DNA from: Thermomonas sp.
Lineage (GTDB): Bacteria > Pseudomonadota > Gammaproteobacteria > Xanthomonadales > Xanthomonadaceae
DNA: 45,875 bases
NCBI GenBank assembly: GCA_020692565.1
Contig: JAIMKJ010000037.1
Coordinates: forward strand, 1 to 45,875
Direction: 5' to 3'
Shown here piece by piece: positions 1 through 9,900 of the stretch. A program made the translations under genes and the position numbers. How positions within the stretch are numbered: position 1 is the stretch's first letter; the number at the start of each line of letters is the position of its first letter. Under the pieces are notes generated by a model, which was given only the letters and a program-made list of their open reading frames with translations, did not search any database and was not told the DNA's origin.

Positions 1-1527
1 TTCTCGCGCACCTTCCTCGAACTGTCGTCCGACTCGATCATCGCCGCGCTCGGCAACATCGGCTACGCCTTCGCCGAGGTCAATCCGGTCCCGGACATCG
101 ACCGCGAGAAGCGCACCGTCGCCATCAAGCTGCAGGTCGTGCCCGGTCCGCGCGTGACCGTCCGCCAGATCCGCTTCAAGGGCAATACCCGCACCACCGA
201 TGAGGTGCTGCGCCGCGAAATGCGCCAATTCGAAGGCGCCTGGTTCTCGCAGGCCGCGATCGACCGCTCCAAGGTCCGCCTGCAGCGCCTGGGCTTTTTC
301 GAAAGCGGATCGGTCGAAGTCGAGACCGCGCCGGTGGCGGGCAGCAACGATCAGGTCGACGTGGTCTTCAACGTCAAGGAGACCACCTCGGGCAGCTTCA
401 CCTTCGGCTTCGGCTATTCGCAGCTCGCCGGCCTCACCACCACGTTGCAGCTGTCGCAGAACAATTTCCTCGGCACCGGCAACCAGATCAGCGTGGAAGT
501 GCAGCGCAACGTCTATCAGCAGCGCTATTCGTTCTCGTTCCTGAACCCGTATTTCACCGACGACGGCGTGTCGCTGGGCTACAACATGTGGTGGCGCGAG
601 TTCGACAACTCCGACTTCAACACCGCCCAGTATTCCAGCACCAGCGCCGCCGCCCAGGCCGTGTTCGGCCTGCCGCTGACCGAAAACGACAGCATCTCGC
701 TGGTATTCGGCATCGACCGCAACCAGATCCTCGCGTTCCCGGGCTCGTCGCCGGTCAGCATCGTCGATTACATCGATTCCTTCGGCAAGAGCACGTTCCA
801 CTCATGGCGCGCGGAGCTGGGCTGGGCGCGCGACACCCGCAACGACTTCTTCACCCCGACCAACGGCACCTACCAGCGCCTGTCGGCGGAAATCACCCTG
901 CCGGGTTCCACCGCCGAATACTTCAAACTCAACTACGAGTACTCGAAGTACTGGCCGATCAATCGCGCACTGGTGCTCAACACCCGCCTCCAGCTGGGCT
1001 ACGGCGACAGCTACGGCAGCGACAGCATTCGGGTGATGTGCCGTTCGGAAGGCGGCCAGCCGCCGATCCCGCGCAAGGAGTACAGCGATGCCGACTGCGC
1101 CCCGGGCTCCACGCTGGACCGCGTGGTGGTCGGCACCGGCCTGCCGTTCTTCGAGAACTTCTACGCCGGCGGCGTGCGCACGGTGCGCGGTTTCCGCGAC
1201 AACACCCTCGGCCCGGTCGACTTCTCGGCCGGCAGCACCTTCCGCCAGCCGATCGGCGGCGCGGTGAAGACGGTGGGTTCGCTGGAAATGTATTTCCCGA
1301 CCCTGCTCGACACGCCTTCGGCGCGGGTCTCGGCCTTCCTCGACGTCGGCAACGTCTTCAAGGACATCGACAGCTTCGATGCCGGCGAGCTGCGCGCTTC
1401 CACCGGCATATCGCTGCTGTGGCGCGCGCCGGTCGGCCCGATCTCGATCAGCTACGCGTTCCCGCTGCGTACCGAAGAGACCGACGATCTGGAACGCCTG
1501 CAGTTCACCTTCGGCGGCGCGTTCTGA
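1..1527 (+). CDS. bamA: Outer membrane protein assembly factor BamA, C-terminal part (5' end outside window)
   Basis: This is the last 508 residues of BamA, open from the first base of the window; the true start lies upstream. BamA is the Omp85-family barrel that inserts beta-barrel proteins into the outer membrane. The visible part begins inside a POTRA domain, followed by another POTRA (about residues 45-125 of the fragment) and the 16-strand barrel. The conserved VRGF motif of the sixth loop is present (GGVRTVRGFRD), and the protein ends in a phenylalanine after alternating hydrophobic residues (LQFTFGGAF), the usual Bam recognition signal. It is followed after 34 bases by lpxD. No skp/ompH gene lies between them, unlike in Escherichia coli. 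The identification is secure; only the missing 5' end is unknown. Confidence 0.97.
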   Translation, partial: FSRTFLELSSDSIIAALGNIGYAFAEVNPVPDIDREKRTVAIKLQVVPGPRVTVRQIRFKGNTRTTDEVLRREMRQFEGAWFSQAAIDRSKVRLQRLGFFESGSVEVETAPVAGSNDQVDVVFNVKETTSGSFTFGFGYSQLAGLTTTLQLSQNNFLGTGNQISVEVQRNVYQQRYSFSFLNPYFTDDGVSLGYNMWWREFDNSDFNTAQYSSTSAAAQAVFGLPLTENDSISLVFGIDRNQILAFPGSSPVSIVDYIDSFGKSTFHSWRAELGWARDTRNDFFTPTNGTYQRLSAEITLPGSTAEYFKLNYEYSKYWPINRALVLNTRLQLGYGDSYGSDSIRVMCRSEGGQPPIPRKEYSDADCAPGSTLDRVVVGTGLPFFENFYAGGVRTVRGFRDNTLGPVDFSAGSTFRQPIGGAVKTVGSLEMYFPTLLDTPSARVSAFLDVGNVFKDIDSFDAGELRASTGISLLWRAPVGPISISYAFPLRTEETDDLERLQFTFGGAF

Positions 1528-1561
1528 TCGCGCCGCACCGACGCGCCCAGAACGTCCGCGG

Positions 1562-2584
1562 ATGCAGACTTCCGACCACACCGCGGCCGCGCTGGCCGAA
1601 CGTTTCGGCCTGAGCCTGCAGGGCGACGGCGCGCGCCGCATCGACGGCGTCGCCACGCTCGCGCGGGCCGGCGCCAGCCAACTCGCATTCCTCGCCAACC
1701 CGCGCTACCGCAGCCAGCTCATCGGCAGCGGCGCGGGCCTGGTGGTGATGCGCGCGGAAGACGCCGAGGGTTACGCCGGCGACGCGCTGATCGCGAAGGA
1801 TCCCTACGCCGCGTTCGCGAAGATCGCGGCCCTATTCGACCATCGCCCGGCCACGGTCGCGGGCATCCATCCCAGCGCTGTCGTCGACGCTGCGGCTGAG
1901 GTTTCGGCCGACGCCAGCATCGGGCCTTTCGTCAGCATCGGCCCGCGCACGCGCGTGGACGCCGGCGCGGTCGTCGGCCCCGGTTGCATCATCGGCGAAG
2001 ACTGCGTCATCGGCGCCGGCAGCGAACTGAGCGCGCGCGTCACCCTGGTGCGCCGCGTGCGCCTGGGCCAACGCGTGCTGATCCATCCCGGCGCGGTGCT
2101 CGGCGCCGACGGTTTCGGGCTGGCGATGGAGCATGGCCGCTGGCTCAAGCTGCCGCAGCTCGGTGGCGTGGTGGTCGGCGACGACTGCGAAATCGGCGCC
2201 AACACCACCATCGACCGCGGCGCGCTGGACGACACCACGCTCGAAGAAGACGTGCGCCTGGACAACCAGATCCAGATCGGCCACAACGCGCGCATCGGCG
2301 CGCACACCGCGATGGCCGGCTGTTCGGCCGTGGCCGGCAGCGCCACCATCGGTCGCTACTGCCTGATCGGCGGCGGTGCGGGTATCCTTGGTCATCTGGA
2401 AGTCTGCGATCGCGTGGTGATCACCGCCATGAGCCTGGTGACCAGCTCGATCCGCGAACCGGGCGAATATTCGTCGGGCACGCCGCTGATGGACAACCGC
2501 AGCTGGCGCAAGAGCGCCGCTCGCTTCAAACAGCTCGACGCCCTGGCGCGCCAGGTCGGCGGGCGCAACAAGGAATCGCAATGA
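1562..2584 (+). CDS. lpxD: UDP-3-O-(3-hydroxyacyl)glucosamine N-acyltransferase LpxD
   Basis: LpxD adds the N-linked 3-hydroxyacyl chain to UDP-3-O-acyl-glucosamine, the third step of lipid A synthesis, in the cytoplasm. The 340-residue protein has the N-terminal uridine-binding domain (about 1-100) and then a left-handed beta helix of hexapeptide repeats (about 103-310, for example the ASIGPF and GCIIGE blocks). The catalytic histidine is H241 in QIGHN. The ATG at 1562 is chosen because it gives the family length and follows bamA closely; the reading frame is open further upstream, but only within bamA. The stop overlaps the fabZ start by four bases (ATGA), so translation is probably coupled. 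Confidence 0.96.
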   Translation: MQTSDHTAAALAERFGLSLQGDGARRIDGVATLARAGASQLAFLANPRYRSQLIGSGAGLVVMRAEDAEGYAGDALIAKDPYAAFAKIAALFDHRPATVAGIHPSAVVDAAAEVSADASIGPFVSIGPRTRVDAGAVVGPGCIIGEDCVIGAGSELSARVTLVRRVRLGQRVLIHPGAVLGADGFGLAMEHGRWLKLPQLGGVVVGDDCEIGANTTIDRGALDDTTLEEDVRLDNQIQIGHNARIGAHTAMAGCSAVAGSATIGRYCLIGGGAGILGHLEVCDRVVITAMSLVTSSIREPGEYSSGTPLMDNRSWRKSAARFKQLDALARQVGGRNKESQ

Positions 2585-3075
2585 CGTCGACCGAATCCAG
2601 CTGTCAGCCCGCCTATCAACCGGTGCTTCCGCTCTGCACGAGCGAGATCCAGAAGCTGCTGCCGCATCGCTATCCGTTCCTGCTGGTCGACCGCGTGGTG
2701 GAGTTCGACCCCGGCAATCGCATCCTGGCCTACAAGAACGTCACCATCAACGAAGAGTTTTTCCAGGGCCATTTCCCGACGCAGCCGGTGATGCCGGGCG
2801 TGCTGGTGATCGAAGCGCTGGCGCAGGCCGGCGGCGTGCTGTATCAGCTCACCAACCAGATCAGGAACGGCGGTCGCATCGACAACAAGCTGTTCTATCT
2901 GGTCAAGATCGAGAACGCGCGCTTCAGCAAGATGGTGGTGCCCGGCGACCGTCTGGAACTGGACATCACCCTCAAACGCCGCATCCGCAACATGGCCAAG
3001 TACGACGGCATCGCCCGCGTCGACGGCAAGGAAGCGGCGTGCGCCGAATTCCTCTGCGCCGAAGCGCAGGACTGA
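2581..3075 (+). CDS. fabZ: 3-hydroxyacyl-[acyl-carrier-protein] dehydratase FabZ
   Basis: FabZ dehydrates 3-hydroxyacyl-ACP in fatty acid elongation and competes with LpxA for the same substrate, which explains its place in the lipid A operon. The 164-residue protein has a hot-dog fold with the catalytic histidine H64 (GHFP) and glutamate E78 ([10 protein letters not shown]) and the [14 protein letters not shown] entry motif. It is a little longer than most FabZ proteins because of about 20 extra residues before the IQKLLPHR core. The ATG overlaps the lpxD stop, and lpxA begins one base after the fabZ stop, so the three genes form one transcription unit. Confidence 0.96.
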   Translation: MTSTESSCQPAYQPVLPLCTSEIQKLLPHRYPFLLVDRVVEFDPGNRILAYKNVTINEEFFQGHFPTQPVMPGVLVIEALAQAGGVLYQLTNQIRNGGRIDNKLFYLVKIENARFSKMVVPGDRLELDITLKRRIRNMAKYDGIARVDGKEAACAEFLCAEAQD

Positions 3076-3076
3076 C

Positions 3077-3862
3077 ATGAGCGCGACCGCGATCCATCCG
3101 TTGGCGCATGTCGATGCCGGCGCGATCATCGGCGAAGGCGTCCGGATCGGCGCGTTCACCGCGATCGGTCCGGGCGTCGAGATCGGCGACGGCACCCGCA
3201 TCGGCCCGCACTGCAGCGTCCACGGCCCGACCCGCATCGGCCGCGACAACCATATCCACGGGCACGCCGCGATCGGCGGCGACCCGCAGGACAAGAAGTT
3301 CGCCGGCGAACACACCGAACTGGTGATCGGCGACGGCAACACCATCCGCGAATTCGTCAGCATCAACCGCGGTACCGGCAGCGGCGGCGGCGTCACCCGG
3401 ATCGGCAGCCACAACTGGTTCCTCGCCTACACCCACGTCGCCCACGACTGCAACGTGGGCGATCACTGCGTGTTCTCGAACAACGCCACGCTCGCCGGCC
3501 ACGTCGAGGTCGGCGACCACGTGATCCTCAGCGGTTTCGCCGGTGTGCATCAGTTCTGTCGGATCGGCGCGCACGCATTCATCGGCATGGGCGCGTTCGT
3601 CAACGGCGACGTGCCGCCGTACCTGATGATCGCGCAGGAAGACTATGGTCGCCCGCGCGGCATCAACAGCGAAGGTCTCAAACGCCGGGGCTTCGAGCCC
3701 GAGCGCGTCGCTGCGATCAAACGCGCCTACCGCGCGCTGTATATGTCCGGTGCGAATCTCGCCGATGCCAAGCAGCAGCTTGCCGCGCTGGCCGAAGGCA
3801 GCGCCGACGTGCGCGCTTTCCTCGATTTCATCGAACGCGGCGAACGTCCGCTGTTGCGCTAG
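3077..3862 (+). CDS. lpxA: UDP-N-acetylglucosamine O-acyltransferase LpxA
   Basis: LpxA transfers a 3-hydroxyacyl group from ACP to the 3-OH of UDP-GlcNAc, the first committed step of lipid A synthesis. The 261-residue protein is a left-handed beta helix with many IGxGxxI hexapeptides (about 10-185) and a C-terminal helical region starting at EGLKRRGF. The catalytic histidine is H123 (THVAHDC), with H142 and H158 at the other conserved positions. The residue aligned with the Escherichia coli acyl-length ruler G173 is methionine (M171), as in Pseudomonas aeruginosa LpxA, which uses ten-carbon chains. A short 3-hydroxyacyl donor is therefore inferred. It sits between fabZ and lpxB with almost no spacing. 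Confidence 0.97.
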   Translation: MSATAIHPLAHVDAGAIIGEGVRIGAFTAIGPGVEIGDGTRIGPHCSVHGPTRIGRDNHIHGHAAIGGDPQDKKFAGEHTELVIGDGNTIREFVSINRGTGSGGGVTRIGSHNWFLAYTHVAHDCNVGDHCVFSNNATLAGHVEVGDHVILSGFAGVHQFCRIGAHAFIGMGAFVNGDVPPYLMIAQEDYGRPRGINSEGLKRRGFEPERVAAIKRAYRALYMSGANLADAKQQLAALAEGSADVRAFLDFIERGERPLLR

Positions 3863-3872
3863 GGCCCTAGCC

Positions 3873-5015
3873 GTGCGGATCGCACTCGTCGCGGGTGAAG
3901 CCTCCGGCGATCAGCTCGGTGCGGGCCTGATCGCGGAATTGCGTCTGCGCTTTCCCGACGCCGAGTTCGCCGGCATCGGCGGGCCGGGCATGCGCGCCGC
4001 CGGTCTCGACGCCTGGCACGACAGCCAGGAACTCGCGGTGATGGGCCTGGCCGAGGTGCTGGCGCACCTGCCGCGGCTGCTGCGCCTGCGCAGTCGGCTG
4101 CGCAAGCGGCTGCTCGCCTGGAAGCCCGACGTGTTCATCGGCATCGACGCGCCCGACTTCAACCTCGGTGTGGAGAAGTGGCTCAAGCGTCGCGGCATCC
4201 GCACCGTGCATTACGTCAGTCCATCGGTATGGGCCTGGCGCGAGGAACGCGCGGCGAAGATCGGCGACAGCGCCGACCTGGTGCTGTGCCTGTTCCCGAT
4301 GGAACCGCCGATCTACGCGAAGCATGCGGTGGACGCGCGCTTCGTCGGCCATCCGCTCGCCGACGCCATCCCGATGGAACCCGACCGCCAGGCCGCTCGC
4401 GAGGCGCTGGCGATCGTCGGACACGCGCCGGTGCTGGCGATGTTGCCGGGCAGCCGGCTGGGCGAAATCGCGAAGATGCTGCCGGTGTTCCTCGATACCG
4501 CAGCCTTGGTCGCGCAGAGCATCCCGACACTGCAGATCCTGCTGCCCGCGGCCAACGCGCAGTGCGACGCCGCGATCCGCGACCAGTTGCGGGCACAGCC
4601 GGCACTGGCCGCGCGCGTGCGCGTGCTGGACGGCAACGCGCAGCGCGCGATGATCGCCAGCGACGCGGTGCTGCTTGCCTCCGGCACCGCCGCGCTGGAG
4701 GGCATGCTGTGCAAACGACCGATGGTGGTCGGTCACCGCATTTCGCCGACGACCTATCGCATCGTCACCCGCCTGGGCCTGCTGAAAAGCCGCTATGTCA
4801 GCCTGCCGAACGTACTGGCCGACGCGCCGCTGATCCCCGAACTGCTGCAGCACGACTGCGTGCCGGAAAAACTCGCCGCCGCCTGCCTGCGCTGGTTCGG
4901 CCAGCCGCAGACCGTGGAAGCGTTGCTGCCGCAGTTCATCGCGCTGCATAAGCAACTGCGTTGCGACGCATCGGCGCGCGCCGCGGACGCCGTCGCCGAA
5001 TTGATCGCGCAGTGA
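3873..5015 (+). CDS. lpxB: Lipid-A-disaccharide synthase LpxB
   Basis: LpxB condenses UDP-diacylglucosamine and lipid X to the beta-1,6 tetraacyl disaccharide at the inner face of the cytoplasmic membrane (glycosyltransferase family 19). The 380-residue protein begins with the family signature [17 protein letters not shown] and carries [13 protein letters not shown], the [10 protein letters not shown] motif and the ASGTAALEG nucleotide-sugar site. The start is a GTG at 3873, ten bases after lpxA; no ATG gives a proper N-terminus, and the frame is open upstream only inside lpxA. The stop overlaps the GTG of rnhB by four bases. Confidence 0.95.
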   Translation: MRIALVAGEASGDQLGAGLIAELRLRFPDAEFAGIGGPGMRAAGLDAWHDSQELAVMGLAEVLAHLPRLLRLRSRLRKRLLAWKPDVFIGIDAPDFNLGVEKWLKRRGIRTVHYVSPSVWAWREERAAKIGDSADLVLCLFPMEPPIYAKHAVDARFVGHPLADAIPMEPDRQAAREALAIVGHAPVLAMLPGSRLGEIAKMLPVFLDTAALVAQSIPTLQILLPAANAQCDAAIRDQLRAQPALAARVRVLDGNAQRAMIASDAVLLASGTAALEGMLCKRPMVVGHRISPTTYRIVTRLGLLKSRYVSLPNVLADAPLIPELLQHDCVPEKLAAACLRWFGQPQTVEALLPQFIALHKQLRCDASARAADAVAELIAQ

Positions 5016-5698
5016 AAGGTCGTCGCGCGCCAACCGGCGACCGTGGCGGCGGTCTGTTCGAGGATCCTCTCGCCGTCATCGCGCGCACGCGGGCGCTGCG
5101 CATCGCCGGCGTCGATGAAGCCGGCCGCGGCCCGTTGGCCGGCCCGGTATCGGTGGCGGCGGTCATCCTCGATCCGGAACGCCCGATCGACGGCCTGAAC
5201 GATTCCAAGAAACTCACCGAAGCCCGGCGCGAGGCGCTGTATCCGCTGATCGTCGAACGCGCGCTGGCGTGGCGGATCGAATTCGTCGAAGCCGACGAAA
5301 TCGATACGTTGAACATTCTGCAGGCCACGCTCACCGGCATGCGCCGCGCGCTGACGGGCCTGTCGCCGACCGCCGACTGCGCGCGCATCGACGGCAACCG
5401 CCTGCCGACCGGCCTGCCCTGCGCGGCCGAGGCGATCATCGGCGGCGACGCGATCGAACCGGCGATCATGGCCGCGTCGATCCTGGCGAAAGTCGCGCGC
5501 GACCGGCGCATGCTCGAACTGCATCTGCGCTACCCGCAATACGGCTTCGACCGCCACAAGGGCTATCCCAGCCCGGCGCATCGCGCGGCGCTGGCGGCAT
5601 ACGGGCCGTGCCCGGAACATCGCCGCAGCTATGCCCCGGTGCGCGATGCGATGCTTTCGGCCGCCGCTACCGCCCGCCCCGCCTGCGGAACGACCTGA
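5012..5698 (+). CDS. rnhB: Ribonuclease HII
   Basis: RNase HII cuts the RNA strand of RNA-DNA hybrids and excises single misincorporated ribonucleotides. The 228-residue protein shows the catalytic carboxylates in [13 protein letters not shown], in ARIDGNRLP and in the [17 protein letters not shown] segment, followed by the [16 protein letters not shown] substrate-grip region. The GTG at 5012 overlaps the lpxB stop (GTGA), which favours coupled translation; it gives about 25 residues before the conserved core. rnhB next to lpxB and upstream of dnaE is the usual gammaproteobacterial order, here with a short insertion of two unrelated genes before dnaE. Confidence 0.94.
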   Translation: MKGRRAPTGDRGGGLFEDPLAVIARTRALRIAGVDEAGRGPLAGPVSVAAVILDPERPIDGLNDSKKLTEARREALYPLIVERALAWRIEFVEADEIDTLNILQATLTGMRRALTGLSPTADCARIDGNRLPTGLPCAAEAIIGGDAIEPAIMAASILAKVARDRRMLELHLRYPQYGFDRHKGYPSPAHRAALAAYGPCPEHRRSYAPVRDAMLSAAATARPACGTT

Positions 5699-5924
5699 AC
5701 GCCCATCCGTCGGCGCACCGCGTGATGGCGGGCACCCAACGCATAGATGCCCCGCCTGCACGCCGCACACGGTTGATACCATCGATCCAGGCAGTGGATT
5801 CCGGGGCGACACGTAGCGTCCACCCGCCGGGTGCCGGACGCACGCGCCGCTGCAGACTGCGATGCCCGATGCCTCCGGCAGCGGAGTCGCACGCCCCAGC
5901 GCACGCATCCATAAGGAGATGAAC

Positions 5925-6287
5925 ATGCAATCTTTGTCGACCCGCACCGCCGCTCTCGGCCTCGCACTCGCAGCCACCCTGTCCGCCGGCCTGATGACGC
6001 CGTCCCCGGCCCAGGCCGCGCCGCCCGCCATCACCACGTTCGCCTGCCCGCTCGACAACGGCGGCGGGCGTTTCTACTGCTTCGTCGATTACACCTCCGA
6101 CAGCCCGGTCACGGTGTCGTGGTCGGGTCGCGGCATCACGATCAACGACTCCGGCCACAGCGATTTCTACGGCCGCTGCAGCATGGGCACCACCTTCACC
6201 GTCACGGTGACGATCACCAACGCTTCGGGTTCGACGTCACGGGTCTCGCCAAGCACGCTCTGCCGCGGCGGCCCGATCATTCTCTGA
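5925..6287 (+). CDS. Small secreted protein of unknown function, Ig-like beta-sandwich suspected
   Basis: The 120-residue product starts with a clear Sec signal peptide: positive start, a hydrophobic run of Ala/Leu, and a cleavage site after PSPAQA-A near residue 31. The mature part of about 90 residues contains four cysteines, which could form two disulfides. It is rich in Thr, Ser and Val in an alternating pattern (TFTVTVTITNASG), which suggests a beta sandwich of the Ig/PKD type. I do not recognise a named family. The ATG at 5925 is preferred over 5919 because AAGGAG at 5913-5918 is then six bases away instead of abutting. It is monocistronic: a 226-base gap separates it from rnhB and a strong terminator follows. 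Confidence 0.75.
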   Translation: MQSLSTRTAALGLALAATLSAGLMTPSPAQAAPPAITTFACPLDNGGGRFYCFVDYTSDSPVTVSWSGRGITINDSGHSDFYGRCSMGTTFTVTVTITNASGSTSRVSPSTLCRGGPIIL

Positions 6288-6294
6288 GCCTCGG

Positions 6295-6327
6295 CCGCGA
6301 GGAAGCTGCGGCTCCCTCGCGGTTTTT
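6295..6327 (+). terminator. Intrinsic terminator after the small secreted protein gene
   Basis: The arms CCGCGAGG (6295-6302) and CCTCGCGG (6315-6322) form a perfect 8-bp stem, extended inside by AGC/GCT, and are followed at once by five T (6323-6327). It lies eight bases after the stop codon at 6287 and also separates this gene from the convergent minus-strand gene. Confidence 0.85.
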
Positions 6328-6355
6328 CCATACCGGAACCGCATTCCGTCGAACC

Positions 6356-6781
6356 TCAGCGTGCCGCCTTGCGGTTGCCGAAGGTCAGATGCAGCGGCCA
6401 GCGCGGTTCGCGCGGCAGTCCCAGCGCCTCGCGGTACGCCAGCGCTTCGGCGCACGCCACCGGATAGAACACGTACTCACCGAACTCCTGCGGCGGATGC
6501 AGGTAGTCGAACGTCATCGGCTGCCCTTCCAAAGCCCGCCAGTGCGTGAGATCCAGCGGCACCTCGTTCTGCACGATCGACACGTGCGGCCCCCACAGCG
6601 GGTCGCTCAGCTGGCGGGTCTGGCGCACGTCCAGCGCGTAGAGTCGACGCAGGTAGCGGCCGACATCGGGCTCGCACTGCAGGATCAGCCACCACTCGGT
6701 CGTGCTGCCGTCGCGACGCACGCGCCCGCCGCCGGCATCGAGCGGCGGAGCGAAACGGCAGATTCCGGTCAATGAAGGCAT
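6356..6781 (-). CDS. 2H phosphoesterase / 2'-5' RNA ligase-like protein
   Basis: The 141-residue protein has the two short motifs that define the 2H phosphoesterase superfamily: H66-V-S68 (GPHVSIV) and H131-L-T133 (LHLTFGN), one in each half of the protein. Members act on 2',3'-cyclic phosphates or 2'-5' linkages of RNA or nucleotides. The substrate here is unknown. The ATG at 6781 is chosen because it gives a compact domain; the open frame continues upstream but overlaps the dnaE start region and carries no domain. It is transcribed away from dnaE and converges on the small secreted protein gene. A GATAAT -10 box lies 33 bases upstream. Confidence 0.75.
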   Translation of the reverse strand: MPSLTGICRFAPPLDAGGGRVRRDGSTTEWWLILQCEPDVGRYLRRLYALDVRQTRQLSDPLWGPHVSIVQNEVPLDLTHWRALEGQPMTFDYLHPPQEFGEYVFYPVACAEALAYREALGLPREPRWPLHLTFGNRKAAR

Positions 6782-6814
6782 GGCGTGCGGGCGAAGCGGG
6801 CGGGAAAGCCGGCC

Positions 6815-6820
6815 ATTATC
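6815..6820 (-). promoter_or_regulatory. Candidate -10 box (GATAAT) for the 2H phosphoesterase-like gene
   Basis: Read on the minus strand the sequence is GGGATAATGG, with GATAAT matching the sigma-70 -10 consensus at five of six bases. A start of transcription near 6808 would leave a leader of about 27 bases. No convincing -35 box is seen at the expected distance, so this is tentative. Confidence 0.4.
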
Positions 6821-6941
6821 CCGGACCCCGAACATCCCGACGTGGGAGACCCTCCGCGAAGCCCCGGAATACCGCGCCGTCAAGCCTTGCCGGAACGTCC
6901 CTCCCGACCTAACCTGCGGGGCTGTGATCCGCGGTCCTCCG

Positions 6942-9900
6942 ATGTCCTCCCGCTTCGTCCATCTCCACCTGCACAGCGAGTATTCGCTCGCCGATTCGAC
7001 GATCCGCATCCCGGAACTCGTCGGCCGCAGCGTGGCGCAGGGGCAGCCGGCGGTGGCGATGACAGACCGCAACAACCTCTTCGCGCTGGTCAAGTTCTAC
7101 AAGGCCTGCGAGGGCGCGGGCATCAAGCCCATCGCCGGCGCCGACATCAGCGTCGCCGAGGGCGACGAGCCGCCCTGGAAGCTCACCCTGCTCTGCCGCG
7201 ACCGCGGCGGCTACCTGTCGCTGTCCCGGCTGCTCAGCCGCGCCTGGATGGAAGGCCAGCGCCACGACGGCGTGGTGGTGCGCCCACAGTGGCTGCAGGA
7301 AGCCAACAGTGGCCTGTTCGCCCTCGCCGGCCGCCACAGCCAGGCCGGGCAGTTGCTCGCCGGCAACCGTCCCGATCTCGCGATGCAGTCACTGGCCGAC
7401 TGGCAGCGGCATTTCGACGACCGCATCCATCTGGAACTCACCCGCTGCGGGTTCGAGGCCGAAGCGCCGTTCAACGCCTTCGCCCTGCACGCCGCGGTCG
7501 AGCGCAGCCTGCCGGTGGTCGCCAGCAACGACGTGCGCTTCCTCGACGCCGACGGCTTCGAGGCGCACGAGGCGCGCGTCTGCATCTCGTCCGGGCGCGT
7601 GCTCGACGATCCCAAGCGACCGCGCGACTACACCGCGCAGCAGTACCTGAAGACCAGCGAGGAGATGACCGCGCTGTTCGCGGCCGATGCGCCGGACGCG
7701 ATCGACAATGCGGTCGATCTGGCCACGCGCTGCAATCTCGAACTCTCGCTGGGCAAGTACTACCTGCCGGCGTTTCCGGTGCCCAGCGATCACACCCTCG
7801 ACAGCTGGATCCGCAGCGAAGCGCACGACGGACTGGAAAAGCGCCTGCAGAAGTACCCGATGGCGCAGGGCCACGACCGCGCCAGCTACAACGAACGCCT
7901 GGACATCGAGCTGGGCGTGATCGTGAAGATGGGCTTCCCCGGCTACTTCCTGATCGTGGCCGATTTCATCAATTGGGCGAAGCAGCACGGCATCCCGGTC
8001 GGCCCGGGCCGCGGTTCCGGCGCCGGCTCGCTGGTCGCGTGGGCGCTGGGCATCACCGATCTGGACCCGCTGCCCTACGACCTGCTATTCGAGCGCTTCC
8101 TCAACCCCGAACGCGTGTCGATGCCCGACTTCGACATCGACTTCTGCATGGACCGCCGCGACGAGGTGATCGATTACGTCGCCGCGAAGTACGGCCGCGA
8201 CCGCGTCAGCCAGATCATCACCTACGGCACGATGTCGGCGAAGGCGGTGGTGCGCGACGCCGGCCGCATCCTCGGGTATCCCTACGGTTTCGTCGACGGC
8301 ATCGCCAAGCTCATCCCGCTGCAGCCGGCCGATCCACTGTCGCTGGAAGACGTGCTGGGCCGCAGCGAGCGCGCGAAAAAAGACCCCGAACGCGCGATCG
8401 GCGAATTCGTCGAACGCTACAACAGCGAAGAGGATTTCCGCGAGCTGATCGACCTCGCGCTGCAGCTCGAAGACCTGACCCGCAACGCCGGCAAGCACGC
8501 CGGCGGCGTGGTGATCGCGCCCGAACCGCTGTCGGACTTCTGCCCGCTGTTCGCGGAACACGACGGTCAGGGCGGCGGCAAGAACCCGGTGACCCAGTTC
8601 GACAAGGACGACGTCGAAACGATCGGTCTGGTGAAGTTCGACTTCCTCGGCCTGCGCACGCTGACGATCATCGACTGGGCGGTGAAGGCGATCAACCTGC
8701 GCCGCGCGCGCGCCGGCGAGGAACCGCTGGACATCGGCGCGCTGCCGCTCAACGACAAGGCCAGTTACGAACTGTTCGCGCGCGGCGACACGGTCGCGGT
8801 GTTCCAGTTCGAATCGCGCGGCATGCGCGAATTGCTGAAACGCGCCAAGCCAGACACCTTCGAAGACATCATCGCGCTCGCCGCGCTGTTCCGCCCCGGC
8901 CCGCTGGGATCGGGGATGGATCGCGAATGGGTGGACCGCAAGCACGGCCGCACCGAGGTGAGTTATCCGCACCCGGCGCTGGAGCCGGTGCTGAAGCCGA
9001 CCTATGGCGTGATCGTGTATCAGGAACAGGTGATGCAGATCGCGCAGGTGCTGGCCGGCTATTCGCTGGGCGGCGCCGACCTGCTGCGGCGCGCGATGGG
9101 CAAGAAGAAAGCCGAGGAAATGGCCAAGGAACGCGCCAAGTTCGAGGCCGGCTCGGCCGAACGCGGCGTCGATCCGAAGATCGCGAGCCAGATCTTCGAC
9201 CTGATGGAGAAATTCGCCGAGTACGGCTTCAACAAGTCGCACTCGGCCGCGTACGCGCTGGTCGCCTACCAGACCGCGTGGCTGAAAGTGCATTACCCGG
9301 CCGAATTCATGGCCGCGGTGCTGTCGTCGGACATGGACAACACCGACAAGGTGGTGAGCTTCCTCGACGAAGCGCGCACCATCGGCCTGATGGTGATGCC
9401 GCCGGACGTGAATGCGTCGGGCTATATGTTCGAGGCGATGGACGACAAGACCATCCGCTACGGTCTGGGCGCGGTGAAGGGCATCGGCCGCGGCGCCTGC
9501 GACGCCATCGCCGAGGAATGCCACAACGGCGGCCGCTACGCCGATCTGCTCGATTTCTGCAAACGCGTGGACAGCAGCAAGCTCAACAAACGCACGCTGG
9601 AAGCCCTGATCCAGGCCGGCGCGCTGGACGCACTGGGCAGCAATCGCCCGTCGCTGCTCAAGCAATTGCCCGAGGTGCTGAAAGCCACCGACCAGCTCGC
9701 CCGCGAGCGCGATGCCGGCCAGGTCTCGCTGTTCGGCGGCCCGGCGCAGAGCGCTCCCGAACTGAAGATCGAACTGCCCGAAGAACCCGACTGGTCGCTG
9801 TCGCAGAAACTCGCCGGCGAACGCGAAACCCTCGGCCACTATCTCAGTGGGCACCCGCTGGACCCGTATCGCGAAGAGCTGCAGGCGCTGGTCGGCACCG

